A DNA stretch of 64,000 nt from Paenibacillus sp. 19GGS1-52 (GCF_022369515.1 NZ_CP059724.1:5022001-5086000); one strand, 5' to 3'. Shown: positions 50,170-59,503, counted from the first letter of the stretch. Translations and numbers: made by a program. The notes: generated by a model not told the origin, from the sequence alone.

Positions 50170-51258
50170 TTAACCTTGTGTTTTTTGGAAATGGTTCATG
50201 AAGTCGGACAGTGCTTTAACGCTCTCATACGGTACCGCATTGTAGATCGAAGCCCGTAAGCCCCCAACACTGCGGTGACCTTTAAGACCGATAAAACCTT
50301 CCAGTTCAGCAGCCTTGACGAACTGCTTCTCTAGATCTTCCGATTGCATCCGGAAGGTTACATTCATTATGGAGCGGCTGCTTGACTCAGCAACGCCACG
50401 GAAGAAGCCGTCGCTTCCATCGATGTGATTATACAGCAGACCCGCTTTATCGCGATTCTTAGCTTCAATCCCAGCAAGTCCGCCCTGCTCTTCGATCCAT
50501 TTCAACACTTCATTTACCATATATATAGAGTAGGATGGTGGCGTGTTGTAGAGAGAATTATTTTTGTAATGGGTATCGTAGCGAAGAATCGTCGGAACAG
50601 TAGAAGGCGATTCAGCGATCAGTTCTTCCTTAGCGATCACTACTGTTACACCGGAAGGTCCGAGATTCTTTTGTGCACCCGCATAGATCAATCCAAATTT
50701 ATTCACATCAAAAGAACGGCTCAGAATGTCACTGGACATATCAGCGATCAGCGGAATGGAGCCGGAATCCGGGAATTCCGCATATTGTGTTCCTTCGATA
50801 GTTTCATTGGACGTAACATGCAGATATGCGGCATTGTCCGCAGCAGTGATAGTGCTTAGTTCGGGTATAGCAAGAAACTTCTTATCTGCTGAAGAAGCGG
50901 CTACATGAGCGCCTCCAGCCAACTTAGCTTCTTTGAATGCTTTATCCGCCCAACTGCCTGTCATCACATAGCTACCTACCTGGCCAGCAGAAATGAAATT
51001 CATCGGGATCATGGCGAACTGTGTACTTGCCCCACCTTGCATGAACAATACCTTATAGCCCTTCGGATTGCCTAAGAGTGAAAGCAGACGTTCCTGTGCT
51101 TCATTATGCACGGATTCGTATATTGCACCGCGGTGCGACATCTCCATAATGGACATTCCGCTACCTCGAAAATCAACGAACTCTGCTTGTGCACGTTCCA
51201 ATACTTCAAGCGGCAACGCCGCTGGACCGGCATTAAAATTGTATGCTCTCTTACTCAA
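50170..51258 (-). CDS. serC: Phosphoserine aminotransferase
   Basis: 362 residues. The preferred start is the TTG at 51258: GGTGGGGAG lies five bases before it and it gives SKRAYNFNAGPAALP, the universal SerC N-terminus. The frame is open to 51330 without a better site. PLP-lysine is in YAGAQKNLGPSG; GHRSVGGLRASIYNA is the C-terminal signature. It makes phosphoserine from 3-phosphohydroxypyruvate (and acts in pyridoxal phosphate synthesis in some bacteria). Confidence 0.93.
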   Translation of the reverse strand: MSKRAYNFNAGPAALPLEVLERAQAEFVDFRGSGMSIMEMSHRGAIYESVHNEAQERLLSLLGNPKGYKVLFMQGGASTQFAMIPMNFISAGQVGSYVMTGSWADKAFKEAKLAGGAHVAASSADKKFLAIPELSTITAADNAAYLHVTSNETIEGTQYAEFPDSGSIPLIADMSSDILSRSFDVNKFGLIYAGAQKNLGPSGVTVVIAKEELIAESPSTVPTILRYDTHYKNNSLYNTPPSYSIYMVNEVLKWIEEQGGLAGIEAKNRDKAGLLYNHIDGSDGFFRGVAESSSRSIMNVTFRMQSEDLEKQFVKAAELEGFIGLKGHRSVGGLRASIYNAVPYESVKALSDFMNHFQKTQG

Positions 51259-51364
51259 AATTGCTCCCCACCCTTTCTCTCCTGTGAATATGGATATGGA
51301 TATGATAGCAATAATCTTACACACCAGCAAGTATAATTATTCACATAGGAGGTAAGATCGGAGC

Positions 51365-52252
51365 TTATGAAGTAGTGAAAAATTGATAGGTTCGGCTCCA
51401 GCGCTTGCTTTGACGCGGTAAAAGGCTGATGTTCACAAATACTTCTGGAGAAATAACATGTTTCTCTCCCCATAAAGCTATTTTGGATACCAAGAAATCT
51501 CCGCTTTCACGTACGCCTGTGCCGCTCGGCTTATGAAGCAGCTCCCAATTGAAGTCTGCAGTCCGCTCTTGCTCCACTTCCAGCTTGCAATAAAAGGGCT
51601 TATCCGGCTCTACCTTGAAGCTTAGGCTATCTTCTGATAACTGCAACAGCTCCGTTGTATACGACGATTCTGCATCTGTTATACTAAGCGATCCCGGAAG
51701 CCGCAGCTCGTAATCCTTGCCAATCTGCACTCCGTCGATTCCAATAAAGTTATGCACATACTCCTCGGTCTGGAACGGCTTCGAGCCTTTATTATACAGC
51801 TCATAGGAAATCGTCAGTTTGTCCTCGTGCAAAGATAAAGTTTTGTTCAAAAGCAAACTGTACCCTTGAACCTCCATCGGCTGAACTGTGTAAGTTATGG
51901 ACTGAGGGCGAACTTCGCAACTGCTGATAAACGGATTAATCGTATATTCATGAGCAAAGAAATAGGGGCGATCATCCTCCTTCTGCAGCAGCCCCACACC
52001 TGGCTTCGGAAACCATTCTCCTACAGAGGCATCATCGTAACCAATTGCCCGGGAAATGCCGAACTCATTGCATAATCCGCTGCCACCGCTGCCTTCTCCG
52101 GGGTTCAGACTTTCCGGCACACAGAAAGTATGCTGACCCCGCTCCAGAGTTACCTGCGTAATAAATCCTGTCCAGTCAAAGCGGGCTCTATTATAGGCCC
52201 CAATATCGGCAATACTGACTGTTAGAATCCCATTTGACAGAGTGGTACTCAT
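51365..52252 (-). CDS. Galactose-mutarotase-like fold protein next to the GH94 gene
   Basis: 295 residues, cytosolic. Strand-rich, with a conserved-looking HAEY/FAHEYTINPF segment and EEYVHNFIGIDG, which fits the galactose mutarotase-like superfamily; the usual catalytic His/Glu set cannot be confirmed by eye. ATG follows GAAGGAGGCGTCAATAG. It follows the GH94 gene on the same strand with about 30 bases between, so it may prepare or recycle the same sugar. Confidence 0.7.
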   Translation of the reverse strand: MSTTLSNGILTVSIADIGAYNRARFDWTGFITQVTLERGQHTFCVPESLNPGEGSGGSGLCNEFGISRAIGYDDASVGEWFPKPGVGLLQKEDDRPYFFAHEYTINPFISSCEVRPQSITYTVQPMEVQGYSLLLNKTLSLHEDKLTISYELYNKGSKPFQTEEYVHNFIGIDGVQIGKDYELRLPGSLSITDAESSYTTELLQLSEDSLSFKVEPDKPFYCKLEVEQERTADFNWELLHKPSGTGVRESGDFLVSKIALWGEKHVISPEVFVNISLLPRQSKRWSRTYQFFTTS

Positions 52253-52283
52253 CTATTGACGCCTCCTTCCAGTATAATAACTG

Positions 52284-55022
52284 TTATGCCAATTCTACTT
52301 GCACAAGGTGGGATTTCCCGGCCGGCAGAGCGCTCAGTAGCTCTCTTGGAATAAGAACCCCTTCTGAGACGCGCTGAAGCGTCACCTTGCTGCCATTCAG
52401 AGTAACCGAGTGTATTTGGTACTCTCCGTAAACAGAGCTTCCTGTGGACGTATAGACCACTTCCAGCTCACGTTCTGCAAAGATCGTCTTTATCGAGGCT
52501 TTGCCTTCTGCGTCGAACTGCTCTTTGACCAGCTTCGGTTCCAGGAGCAGATCGCCTAACCGGCCTTTAACACCAAATACCTCTGTGACCATAGTAAGCA
52601 GGAGCCAGCTTGCCGAGCCTGTCAGATACGTATACATCCCTCTGCCCTGCTCATTGATATATTCGGGAATGCCCGGATACATGCGGCTAGTCTCAAAATC
52701 AGCACTCAGATTGTACAGTGACTCCAACACCTTGCGCCCTTCGTTTACATAGCCACGTTTATATAGAGCATTTCCATACATAATAGTCATATGGCTGAAC
52801 ATCGCACCGTTCTCTTTATGGCCAAAAGCAAAGCCAAAGGCGCGACCTAAATTCTGCTGTATGCCTCCGAAACGGGTATTGAGTCTGTAGCCTATTCTAT
52901 CATCCAACAGATTACGGTCCACTGCTGCGATGATATGTGGAATCTGTTCCGGTGCTGCGGCATGACCCAGAAGTGGAAATACCTGACCCGTAAGCGTCAT
53001 ACGAACGCCTTCTGTGAATTCGCCCTCAACCTGCTCTCCATCGTTATTATAATAGCCATTAAACCAGCCGTCACCCTGTTCACTTTGCACCCATTCATTA
53101 CGGCGTAAATGCTCGAAGATCCACTCCGCTTTACGTTCCAGATCATCAGCAACCTCATCCATGCCAAGAACAACCCGGATACCGCTAACCTTGTTCGGTG
53201 CGGCTGCATAGAAGCGGTTCAGCTGTTCCTGCTTAGCGGATACGGAATTATAATCAACACTCATGCCAAGAGAATCAAACAGTTGCAGCATTTCCTCTGC
53301 CAGTTCAAGCGTTTCATAGCCTTTAAGTTCTTTAACCGTGCGAAGTAACCGTGAAATATCAAGTAGATTGCTAGCGTAGAAGGATGTGAAGGTTACACTT
53401 TCACCTCGGTCTGCCGCCATATCCAGCCCGTCATTCCAGTCGGCACCCTCAAGCAGAATATTGTTATGCTCACCCACATTGAAGAATGGTATCAGATTCT
53501 GCAGCAGAATATGCTCCAGAATGGTTCCTTTGTATACTTCTCCGGCACTGGTTCTGAGATAAGGGCCTGCGGCTTCATTCCAGGAAGTGTCACGCTCCTT
53601 GCAACGGCTCATAAAGCTATCGCGGAAATAGCACTGCTCCTGCAGCAGGAACTCCAGATCGCCGCTCTGATCCAGGTAAAGCTTCGTCGTCAAAAATGGC
53701 CATGCTCCGTGATCCATCCATACACGTGGAATATTGTTGCGGTCGGCAATGAACTCACCTGGCTCTTGGCCAATGATTGTTGCGTTACTCCCGTCAAATC
53801 TTACACCCGCATAATTATTTAGCAAAAGGCTGCGCACTTCTGCCGGTTCCATAATAAGCAGTGCCAGACAATCCTGCCACAGATCCCGCCAGCCGCGTCC
53901 ACCCCGGCCATAATCGTGATAAGGAAGGAACGAGTTGCCATACAGCCTTCTAAGCACTGGCTGCAGTGTCACCCATTTCATCCATTGATCTGCCGACGGG
54001 TCGCCGGTATGAAATTCAACTGTATTTACTTTGTCCGCCCAGAGTGCTTTATTCTCCGCTAATAAAAGCTCAAACGCTGCCGTATTGCCATATTTGTTCA
54101 TCAGTGCAGCAACATCTATTCTTTGGCTGTCCATCGCCAGCACAATTACATAAGAAATACTGGCACCAGGCTGTAAGGTGATCGTTCGGAAACGAATACC
54201 GCCAAGTGCCTCGTATCCTTCTCTATGCATTCCGCCACCCTTGCCGGACTCCGGCGCTCTGTTCAGCACTACAGCTTCAGGCCAATCCAGGCTTCCGCCT
54301 TCCCCAATAAAATCCTCCTGTACCGGAAAAAAACCAAGGGGTTCATTACCGCTGCCTTCAGCTCCAAATACCCCATAAGAGGTATGATTAATCCTGTGCC
54401 CCCGCTCATCAAAGGAAAGTGCAGGCTGTACCTCCACGCCATGCGCTGAAGTATAGATCCGGTTCAGTAGTGATGTAACATGGCGGTGATCCCGCAAATC
54501 GTCGGCCGAACGGGCAAAGAGAGGAACGGCTGCTGTCGGTGTTAGGGTGAGTTCCTCTCCACCTGTGTTCGTTAGAGTAACCCTCATCAACTCGACCTTA
54601 TCGTTTCCAACGGGTACGTAGCTGGTTATTTCTGCAGTAATCCCAAAGTCAGCACTGCTGCGAGTCACCTTATGCCACAGAAATCCGGCCTCAAGCATCG
54701 CATCATCCGCACTATCCGTATAGAAATCAGCATTTTGCTTGGCCGAGTTTCCAGCAGCCGACCATGCTCCCTTTCCCTCAATGTACACCCAAAAATTGCG
54801 GGAAGCGCGGGAATTATGCAAATCCTCCACCGACAACGGCGGAGTCAGAAACGTATTATGTCCAGAAGCGGCCTGGCCATGAAGCTTAGGGCTGACTGAG
54901 GACATCATCCCTCCTTCATTCACTAGTGGAAAATACAAATAGCTGTTGCGGTCCGGCTGCGGTAGCTTGAAATCCCCGTTCGTACCAGTAAAACTCCATG
55001 TTTGTTTATTAGTTTGATCCAT
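52284..55022 (-). CDS. GH94 beta-glucoside phosphorylase (cellobiose or laminaribiose type)
   Basis: 912 residues, no signal peptide. N-terminal beta-sandwich, helical linker and (alpha/alpha)6 barrel; the catalytic acid motif LLEGADWNDGLDMAADRGES is the GH94 hallmark. LPYHDYGRGGRGWRDLWQDC and FKEGNGAMFSH-like HKENGAMFSHMTIMYGN also fit. It should split a beta-linked glucose disaccharide or oligomer with phosphate to alpha-glucose 1-phosphate. At 912 residues it is longer than typical cellobiose phosphorylases (about 810) and close to the laminaribiose phosphorylase known from Paenibacillus; specificity is uncertain. A LacI-type palindrome lies upstream. Confidence 0.85.
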   Translation of the reverse strand: MDQTNKQTWSFTGTNGDFKLPQPDRNSYLYFPLVNEGGMMSSVSPKLHGQAASGHNTFLTPPLSVEDLHNSRASRNFWVYIEGKGAWSAAGNSAKQNADFYTDSADDAMLEAGFLWHKVTRSSADFGITAEITSYVPVGNDKVELMRVTLTNTGGEELTLTPTAAVPLFARSADDLRDHRHVTSLLNRIYTSAHGVEVQPALSFDERGHRINHTSYGVFGAEGSGNEPLGFFPVQEDFIGEGGSLDWPEAVVLNRAPESGKGGGMHREGYEALGGIRFRTITLQPGASISYVIVLAMDSQRIDVAALMNKYGNTAAFELLLAENKALWADKVNTVEFHTGDPSADQWMKWVTLQPVLRRLYGNSFLPYHDYGRGGRGWRDLWQDCLALLIMEPAEVRSLLLNNYAGVRFDGSNATIIGQEPGEFIADRNNIPRVWMDHGAWPFLTTKLYLDQSGDLEFLLQEQCYFRDSFMSRCKERDTSWNEAAGPYLRTSAGEVYKGTILEHILLQNLIPFFNVGEHNNILLEGADWNDGLDMAADRGESVTFTSFYASNLLDISRLLRTVKELKGYETLELAEEMLQLFDSLGMSVDYNSVSAKQEQLNRFYAAAPNKVSGIRVVLGMDEVADDLERKAEWIFEHLRRNEWVQSEQGDGWFNGYYNNDGEQVEGEFTEGVRMTLTGQVFPLLGHAAAPEQIPHIIAAVDRNLLDDRIGYRLNTRFGGIQQNLGRAFGFAFGHKENGAMFSHMTIMYGNALYKRGYVNEGRKVLESLYNLSADFETSRMYPGIPEYINEQGRGMYTYLTGSASWLLLTMVTEVFGVKGRLGDLLLEPKLVKEQFDAEGKASIKTIFAERELEVVYTSTGSSVYGEYQIHSVTLNGSKVTLQRVSEGVLIPRELLSALPAGKSHLVQVELA

Positions 55023-55677
55023 AACACTCTCCCTCTCCTGTTTACAATCTAAATCGCAGATAATACTAATGTTTCGGAACTTTTCGTTAAAAAGAGGCTA
55101 ACCCTTTACGAAACACGTTAATAATTCTAATTAAAGATAATATTTAGTCCTAATTACAGAAACCGGTTTCGTTAATTTTAATTATTACATCGATATTTAT
55201 CTTTGTAAAGTGTCTTTTGCGTATAGTTTCAGAAGAAAACCGGCTAAAATATTCACTTTCATAACCCTTTTTTTGAAATCCATTCATCTAACAATTTATT
55301 CAGTGAAAATAATTAAATCAACGAAAATAATTTCGGTAATTTAATTGTTACTCCGTTCACATCATTTTCATTGCCTCCAGCTGCTTCATTCCATCACTTT
55401 TTCAAGAGAATCCTCTATGAAGGGAGGGTGATATTACCTAATCTATCGAACATTTTCGATTTATGTAAAGATTTAATTATTTAATAATTCCAAATCACTA
55501 ATAATTATTAAATGTTTCGGATACAGATCCTTCAAAAAGATAGATAGATTTGAGCGATTTCCGAATAACTCCTTACAAACAGGCCATTATCCCTTACTGG
55601 ACAAAGATCAAGATACTTATACTGACGTTGTAGCCAGTAGCTCCGCATGCCCATTTGTTTAGGAAGGGACTGTTTAT
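55023..55677. other. Long AT-rich region between the GH94 and YmaF-like genes
   Basis: No gene is supported in these 655 bases. Besides the operator at 55159-55170 it holds A/T-rich sequence and an SD-like AAGGGAGGGTGAT at about 55420-55432 with no sensible ORF after it. Confidence 0.5.
55159..55170. promoter_or_regulatory. LacI-family operator upstream of the GH94 gene
   Basis: GAAACCGGTTTC is a perfect 12-base CG-centred palindrome, 137 bases upstream of the GH94 start. It differs from the maltose operators (GCAAACGTTTGC), so another LacI-type regulator outside the window is likely. Confidence 0.6.
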
Positions 55678-56037
55678 ATGATCAATAGAAACCTTAAGCT
55701 GAACAGCAAAGGGAAACTCAGACAACCACAGACACACCTGCATGAATTTGAAGGTAGCACTAAATTAGCGGAACAAGGTGCCGATCGTCACAATCACCGT
55801 TTTGCAGGGGTTACCGGGCAAGTCATTCCATCCGGGAGAAGTCATGTACATGAAATCGACCTTACGCACACCGATTTCCTAAACCATTTTCATAATCTAA
55901 AAAGAATTAGAACTGGACCAGCAATTCCGGTTGGAAATGGTAAGCATGTCCACTTCGTCGCTGGTAGCACAACATTGAATGATGGCCATAAGCATCAATT
56001 CAATTTCGCAACATTGATTCAACAACCTCTAGTGTGA
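55678..56037 (+). CDS. YmaF-like histidine-rich protein
   Basis: 119 residues, soluble. Fourteen or so histidines, mostly as H-x-H or H-x-x-H pairs: THLHEFEGST, DRHNHRFAGVTG, SHVHEIDLTHTDFLNHFHN, GKHVHFVAGSTT and DGHKHQFNFAT, as in the B. subtilis YmaF family. Could bind a metal; no activity is known. ATG follows AAGGGACTGTTTAT. Terminator-like hairpin follows (56069). Confidence 0.82.
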   Translation: MINRNLKLNSKGKLRQPQTHLHEFEGSTKLAEQGADRHNHRFAGVTGQVIPSGRSHVHEIDLTHTDFLNHFHNLKRIRTGPAIPVGNGKHVHFVAGSTTLNDGHKHQFNFATLIQQPLV

Positions 56038-56068
56038 TCGTTCCAGGGTATAAACCATCCTATTGAAG

Positions 56069-56094
56069 GCAGCCGTTATTATCGGCTGCTTTTT
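56069..56094 (+). terminator. Terminator after the YmaF-like gene
   Basis: GCAGCCG pairs with CGGCTGC around TTATTAT, followed by TTTTT. Confidence 0.85.
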
Positions 56095-56133
56095 CCTCGC
56101 TAACAGACAAAATAGTTGGTAAACAACTTGCTT

Positions 56134-56304
56134 TTAGTAGCTTATCCCTTTGCACAAACACTCTTCCAAATAGGCCCATCCATAGATTCCCCGATCTCTT
56201 TCCCAATACTGGAACTGCAGCATATGCTGAGAGGACTGTGAAGCCTCTGTGAGGAGCTTGTAGGTCCACTTTGAATAAGTACCACTGCGCCGCTGTGAAG
56301 GCAT
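56134..56304 (-). CDS. Possible 56-residue protein
   Basis: Frame MPSQRRSGTYSKWTYKLL.. ending YLEECLCKGISY. The composition (many W, Y, E, Q, few low-complexity runs; QFQYWERDRGIYGWAYLEE) looks like a real protein, more so than the overlapping frame. The only SD-like sequence (AGAAGGGC) is 14 bases before the ATG, so it may be a remnant rather than an active gene. No homologue recognised. Confidence 0.35.
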   Translation of the reverse strand: MPSQRRSGTYSKWTYKLLTEASQSSQHMLQFQYWERDRGIYGWAYLEECLCKGISY

Positions 56305-56407
56305 AGGCGTAGCGTTAAGCCCTTCTGACGCTCATTTGATTACTCGTCTTCTTTCTCCATCCTCTTTAGCCCCCGTTCCCTCTGTTTTCCGTTCTTGAAA
56401 TAACAAA

Positions 56408-56435
56408 AAGCCCCCAGGTTAAATCCTGAGGGCTT
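56408..56435 (-). terminator. Terminator after glnA
   Basis: AAGCCC and CAGG pair with CCTG and GGGCTT; on the minus strand TTTTTG follows. Confidence 0.8.
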
Positions 56436-56469
56436 CATTATGAAGATAATTTTTATTTAGGCAGCAATC

Positions 56470-57894
56470 TTATACATCAAAATACAGGGAGTATTCATGT
56501 GGATGAACACGAATGGCAACCTCTTGAGCTTCGGAACGTTTCAGTGCAACATAGTTAGCAATAAAGTCTTCAGTGAACACGTCGCCTTCTAACAGGAAAC
56601 CGTGGTCAGCTTCCAAAGAGTCAAGGGCTTCGTCCAAAGTTCCTGGAACGCTGCGGATCTTCTCTTTGTCTGCGTCGGACAATTCATAAATATTCTTGTC
56701 ATAAGGACCATAACCCAATTCTTCAGGGTTCATCTTGTTCTTGATACCATCCAGACCAGCCATCAGCATTGCCGAGAATGCCAGGTAAGGGTTAGCTGTG
56801 GAGTCAGGTGTGCGGAATTCGATACGACAACCTTTAGGTGTCACAGCCGCAACTGGGATACGAACTGCAGCAGAACGGTTACCTTTGGAGTAAACCAAGT
56901 TAACTGGTGCTTCATAACCAGGAACCAGACGTTTGAACGAGTTGGTACTTGGGTTAGTCAAGGCAATCAATGCTGGAGCATGATATAGGATACCGCCGAT
57001 GTAATGCAAAGCCATTTCGCTCAGGTTAGCATAAGCGCCTTTTTCATAGAACAAAGGCTCATCGCCATTAAAGATCGATTGATGTACATGCATTCCGCTA
57101 CCGTTATCGCCGAACAGTGGTTTTGGCATGAATGTTGCTACTTTGCCGTACTGGCGTGCAGTGTTTTGTACAATGTATTTGTAAGTAAGAAGGTTATCTG
57201 CTGTTTTCTTCAGGGTATCAAACCGGAAGTTGATTTCTGCCTGACCAGCAGTTGCTACTTCATGATGATGACGTTCAATGCGCAGTCCCGCTTCAGCAAG
57301 CAAACGACACATTTCACTGCGAATATCCTGTTGGGAATCCACCGGTGCTACAGGAACATAGCCACCCTTAACGCCAACTTTAAATGCAAGGTTGCCGCCT
57401 TCGTCTTTACGATTAGTGTTCCATACAGCTTCTTCGGAATCCACGAAGTATGAAGAACTATTCATTCCGCTCTCGTAACGCACATCGTCAAAGATAAAGA
57501 ACTCAGACTCAGGTGCGAAGAATGCTGCTGTTCCCACTCCGCTTGCTTGCAGGAACTCTTCGGCTTTTACTGCGATACCGCGAGGATCGCGCTCGTAACG
57601 TTCGCCATCAGGAGTGAAAATGTCGCACATGATGTTGAGTGTTGGGTGAGCTGTAAAAGGATCGATGTATGTAGTACTTGGATCCGGCATCATAACCATG
57701 TCGGATTCTTCAATCCCACGAAAACCTGTAATGGAAGATCCGTCAAAAGCTACACCATTTACAAATGTCTCTTCTTCTACTTCAGTAGCAGGCAAGGAAA
57801 TGTGGTGAGCACGTCCACCTAAATCTACAAAACGAAAATCAACCCACTCGATATTGTTCTCTTTAATCGTTTGCAACACTTTTTCAACCGACAT
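56470..57894 (-). CDS. glnA: Type I glutamine synthetase, beta-subtype-like
   Basis: 474 residues. Makes glutamine from glutamate, ammonia and ATP in the cytosol. GVAFDGSSITGFRGI, FAPESEFFIFDDV, HHHEVATAGQ and MPKPLFGDNGSGMH are the usual active-site blocks. Residues around 120-190 include the long insertion typical of GSI-beta enzymes (SSSYFVDSEEAVWN..GGYVPVAPVDS), and a tyrosine in KNIYELSDAD stands where the E. coli adenylylation tyrosine lies. Firmicute GlnA is normally the shorter GSI-alpha form of about 440 residues, so this is atypical. ATG at 57894 follows GAGGAAAAATTC. Confidence 0.9.
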   Translation of the reverse strand: MSVEKVLQTIKENNIEWVDFRFVDLGGRAHHISLPATEVEEETFVNGVAFDGSSITGFRGIEESDMVMMPDPSTTYIDPFTAHPTLNIMCDIFTPDGERYERDPRGIAVKAEEFLQASGVGTAAFFAPESEFFIFDDVRYESGMNSSSYFVDSEEAVWNTNRKDEGGNLAFKVGVKGGYVPVAPVDSQQDIRSEMCRLLAEAGLRIERHHHEVATAGQAEINFRFDTLKKTADNLLTYKYIVQNTARQYGKVATFMPKPLFGDNGSGMHVHQSIFNGDEPLFYEKGAYANLSEMALHYIGGILYHAPALIALTNPSTNSFKRLVPGYEAPVNLVYSKGNRSAAVRIPVAAVTPKGCRIEFRTPDSTANPYLAFSAMLMAGLDGIKNKMNPEELGYGPYDKNIYELSDADKEKIRSVPGTLDEALDSLEADHGFLLEGDVFTEDFIANYVALKRSEAQEVAIRVHPHEYSLYFDV

Positions 57895-57975
57895 GAATTT
57901 TTCCTCCCCGAATTCCGAACATTAGGCCGTTCACAGTATGCAAATGTTCTTGTTTTAATTTTTTTTGCTGTCGTC

Positions 57976-58004
57976 ATTATAAATCTCAAACCTAACATCG
58001 TCAA
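57976..58004 (-). promoter_or_regulatory. Sigma-A promoter of glnA
   Basis: On the minus strand TTGACG (57999-58004) and TATAAT (57976-57981) are spaced by 17 bases. Confidence 0.65.
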
Positions 58005-58032
58005 TGCTTATGTCAGGTATTTCTTATTCCAA

Positions 58033-58049
58033 TGTAAGTTATTCTGACG
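58033..58049. promoter_or_regulatory. GlnR/TnrA-like box upstream of glnA
   Basis: TGTAAGTTATTCTGACG matches TGTNANAWWWTNTNACA at all but two fixed positions and lies about 30 bases upstream of the -35 element. Confidence 0.5.
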
Positions 58050-58113
58050 CTTTGGTGAAATTTATTTGATTAGGTTGTCCACCTATCATCCTTTGCTTGT
58101 CCAATAACACAAA

Positions 58114-58153
58114 AGGCCCCCTTTCCCTGCCCTTAAGCGGGAAAAGGGGACCT
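58114..58153 (-). terminator. Terminator after the DAHP synthase gene
   Basis: Long GC-rich stem (AGGCCCCCTTTCCC with its near complement), T-rich on the minus-strand side. Confidence 0.8.
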
Positions 58154-58177
58154 AGTAAGCATAACTAGTGTCAGGAA

Positions 58178-59224
58178 TTAGACTACTGAAACAGCCTCAG
58201 GCGAATTGGAGAACTTACGTCCAACGAGCGGAGCAAGCTTCTCGAGATCTCTCAGCAGAGCGTCGAACTGATCAGGGAATAAGGATTGAACACCATCGCC
58301 TGTCATGGAATTATCGGGATCTGTGTGCATCTCAATAATGAGTCCATTTGCCCCAGCAGCAACCGAAGCTTTGGACATCGGAGCAACCAGTTCACGACGT
58401 CCGGTGCCATGACTCGGGTCGGAAATAACCGGAAGGTGACTCAGACTCTGCAGTACAGGAATTGCAGTCAGATCCAACGTGTTACGTGTGTAAGTCTCAA
58501 AGGTGCGGATACCGCGCTCACAGAGCATTACATCACGGTTTCCTCCTGCAAGAATGTACTCAGCTGCATTCAGCAGTTCATCATAGGTGGCGCTGAAGCC
58601 GCGTTTAAGGAGCACTGGACGACCACAAGTGCCCAGTTTACGCAACAAATCAAAGTTCTGCATATTGCGTGTGCCTACTTGCAGAATATCAGCATGCTCA
58701 GCACAGATATCAACGTACTCTGGTGTCATAACTTCAGTAATGGTCAGGAGTCCATGGCGTTTTCCGGCTTCTGCCATCATAGTCAGACCTTCAACACCGA
58801 CTCCTTGGAAGCTATAAGGACCCGTCCGGGGTTTAAAGGCACCTCCGCGCAGTACTTGAGCGCCAGAAGCTTTGACAAGGCGGGCAATTTCATTAATTTG
58901 CTCCGGAGATTCAACGGCACAAGGGCCACCCATAATAACGAGATTCTCGCCACCGATCTTCACGCCGCGAATATCAATGACCGTATCCTCTGGATGGAAA
59001 TCACGACTGGCCAGCTTGTAAGATTTGGAGATCTTGACGACATTCTGCACACCCTTCATTTGCCGCAGATGTTCAGCAAGCTTGGGAGTAACGCCTCCTA
59101 CCAGACCAATAACTGTATGATCTGCGCCGCGGGAAAGGTGGACCTGCAAGCCTTCTCTTTCGATCACAGCAATAATATCCTGAACCTGTTCTTCTGGTGT
59201 TTGATTAGATGTAATAACGATCAT
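58178..59224 (-). CDS. aroF: 3-deoxy-7-phosphoheptulonate synthase (AroF type)
   Basis: 348 residues. Condenses phosphoenolpyruvate and erythrose 4-phosphate, first step of the shikimate pathway. An N-terminal ferredoxin-like regulatory domain (about 1-70) is fused to the KDO8P-like barrel with VIMGGPCAVESPEQINEIA, RGGAFKPRTGPYSFQG, QVGTRNMQNFDLL and SDPSHGTGRRELV. The N-domain probably serves feedback control. ATG follows AGAGGAGCTAATAATT. A TGATTAA..TTAATCA inverted repeat lies at 59260-59281 in the leader. Confidence 0.95.
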   Translation of the reverse strand: MIVITSNQTPEEQVQDIIAVIEREGLQVHLSRGADHTVIGLVGGVTPKLAEHLRQMKGVQNVVKISKSYKLASRDFHPEDTVIDIRGVKIGGENLVIMGGPCAVESPEQINEIARLVKASGAQVLRGGAFKPRTGPYSFQGVGVEGLTMMAEAGKRHGLLTITEVMTPEYVDICAEHADILQVGTRNMQNFDLLRKLGTCGRPVLLKRGFSATYDELLNAAEYILAGGNRDVMLCERGIRTFETYTRNTLDLTAIPVLQSLSHLPVISDPSHGTGRRELVAPMSKASVAAGANGLIIEMHTDPDNSMTGDGVQSLFPDQFDALLRDLEKLAPLVGRKFSNSPEAVSVV

Positions 59225-59259
59225 AATTATTAGCTCCTCTTCTATACTGTAATTTTGTG

Positions 59260-59281
59260 TGATTAAATTAATAGTTAATCA
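59260..59281. promoter_or_regulatory. Inverted repeat in the DAHP synthase leader
   Basis: TGATTAA and TTAATCA are separated by eight A/T bases, 36 bases upstream of the start; may be an operator. Confidence 0.3.
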
Positions 59282-59424
59282 TTTGTGATGTCACGTTTAT
59301 GCTTTTAAGCTTTCATGCTTTTAATCGCTAAAGTAATTTTACCTTAAAAAAGACAATTCGTCAATCTGTTTTCACTAAACGTCACAGATTTCACACTTTA
59401 TTGTAACGAGTCCTTACATTCAAC

Positions 59425-59470
59425 AAAAGAGTACACAAGCTCCGTCTTAACGGAATTTGTGTACTCTTTT
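59425..59470 (-). terminator. Terminator after ispH
   Basis: AAAAGAGTACACAA pairs perfectly with TTGTGTACTCTTTT and encloses CCGT/ACGG. Confidence 0.85.
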
Positions 59471-59503
59471 CAAATAATATAAGTCCGTAGTCAGAAATTA
59501 GCA

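Noticed and set aside
58286..59233. 315-residue open frame on the plus strand
   Set aside because: It is antisense to the DAHP synthase gene, which has full family motifs; the plus-strand translation has no protein-like pattern.
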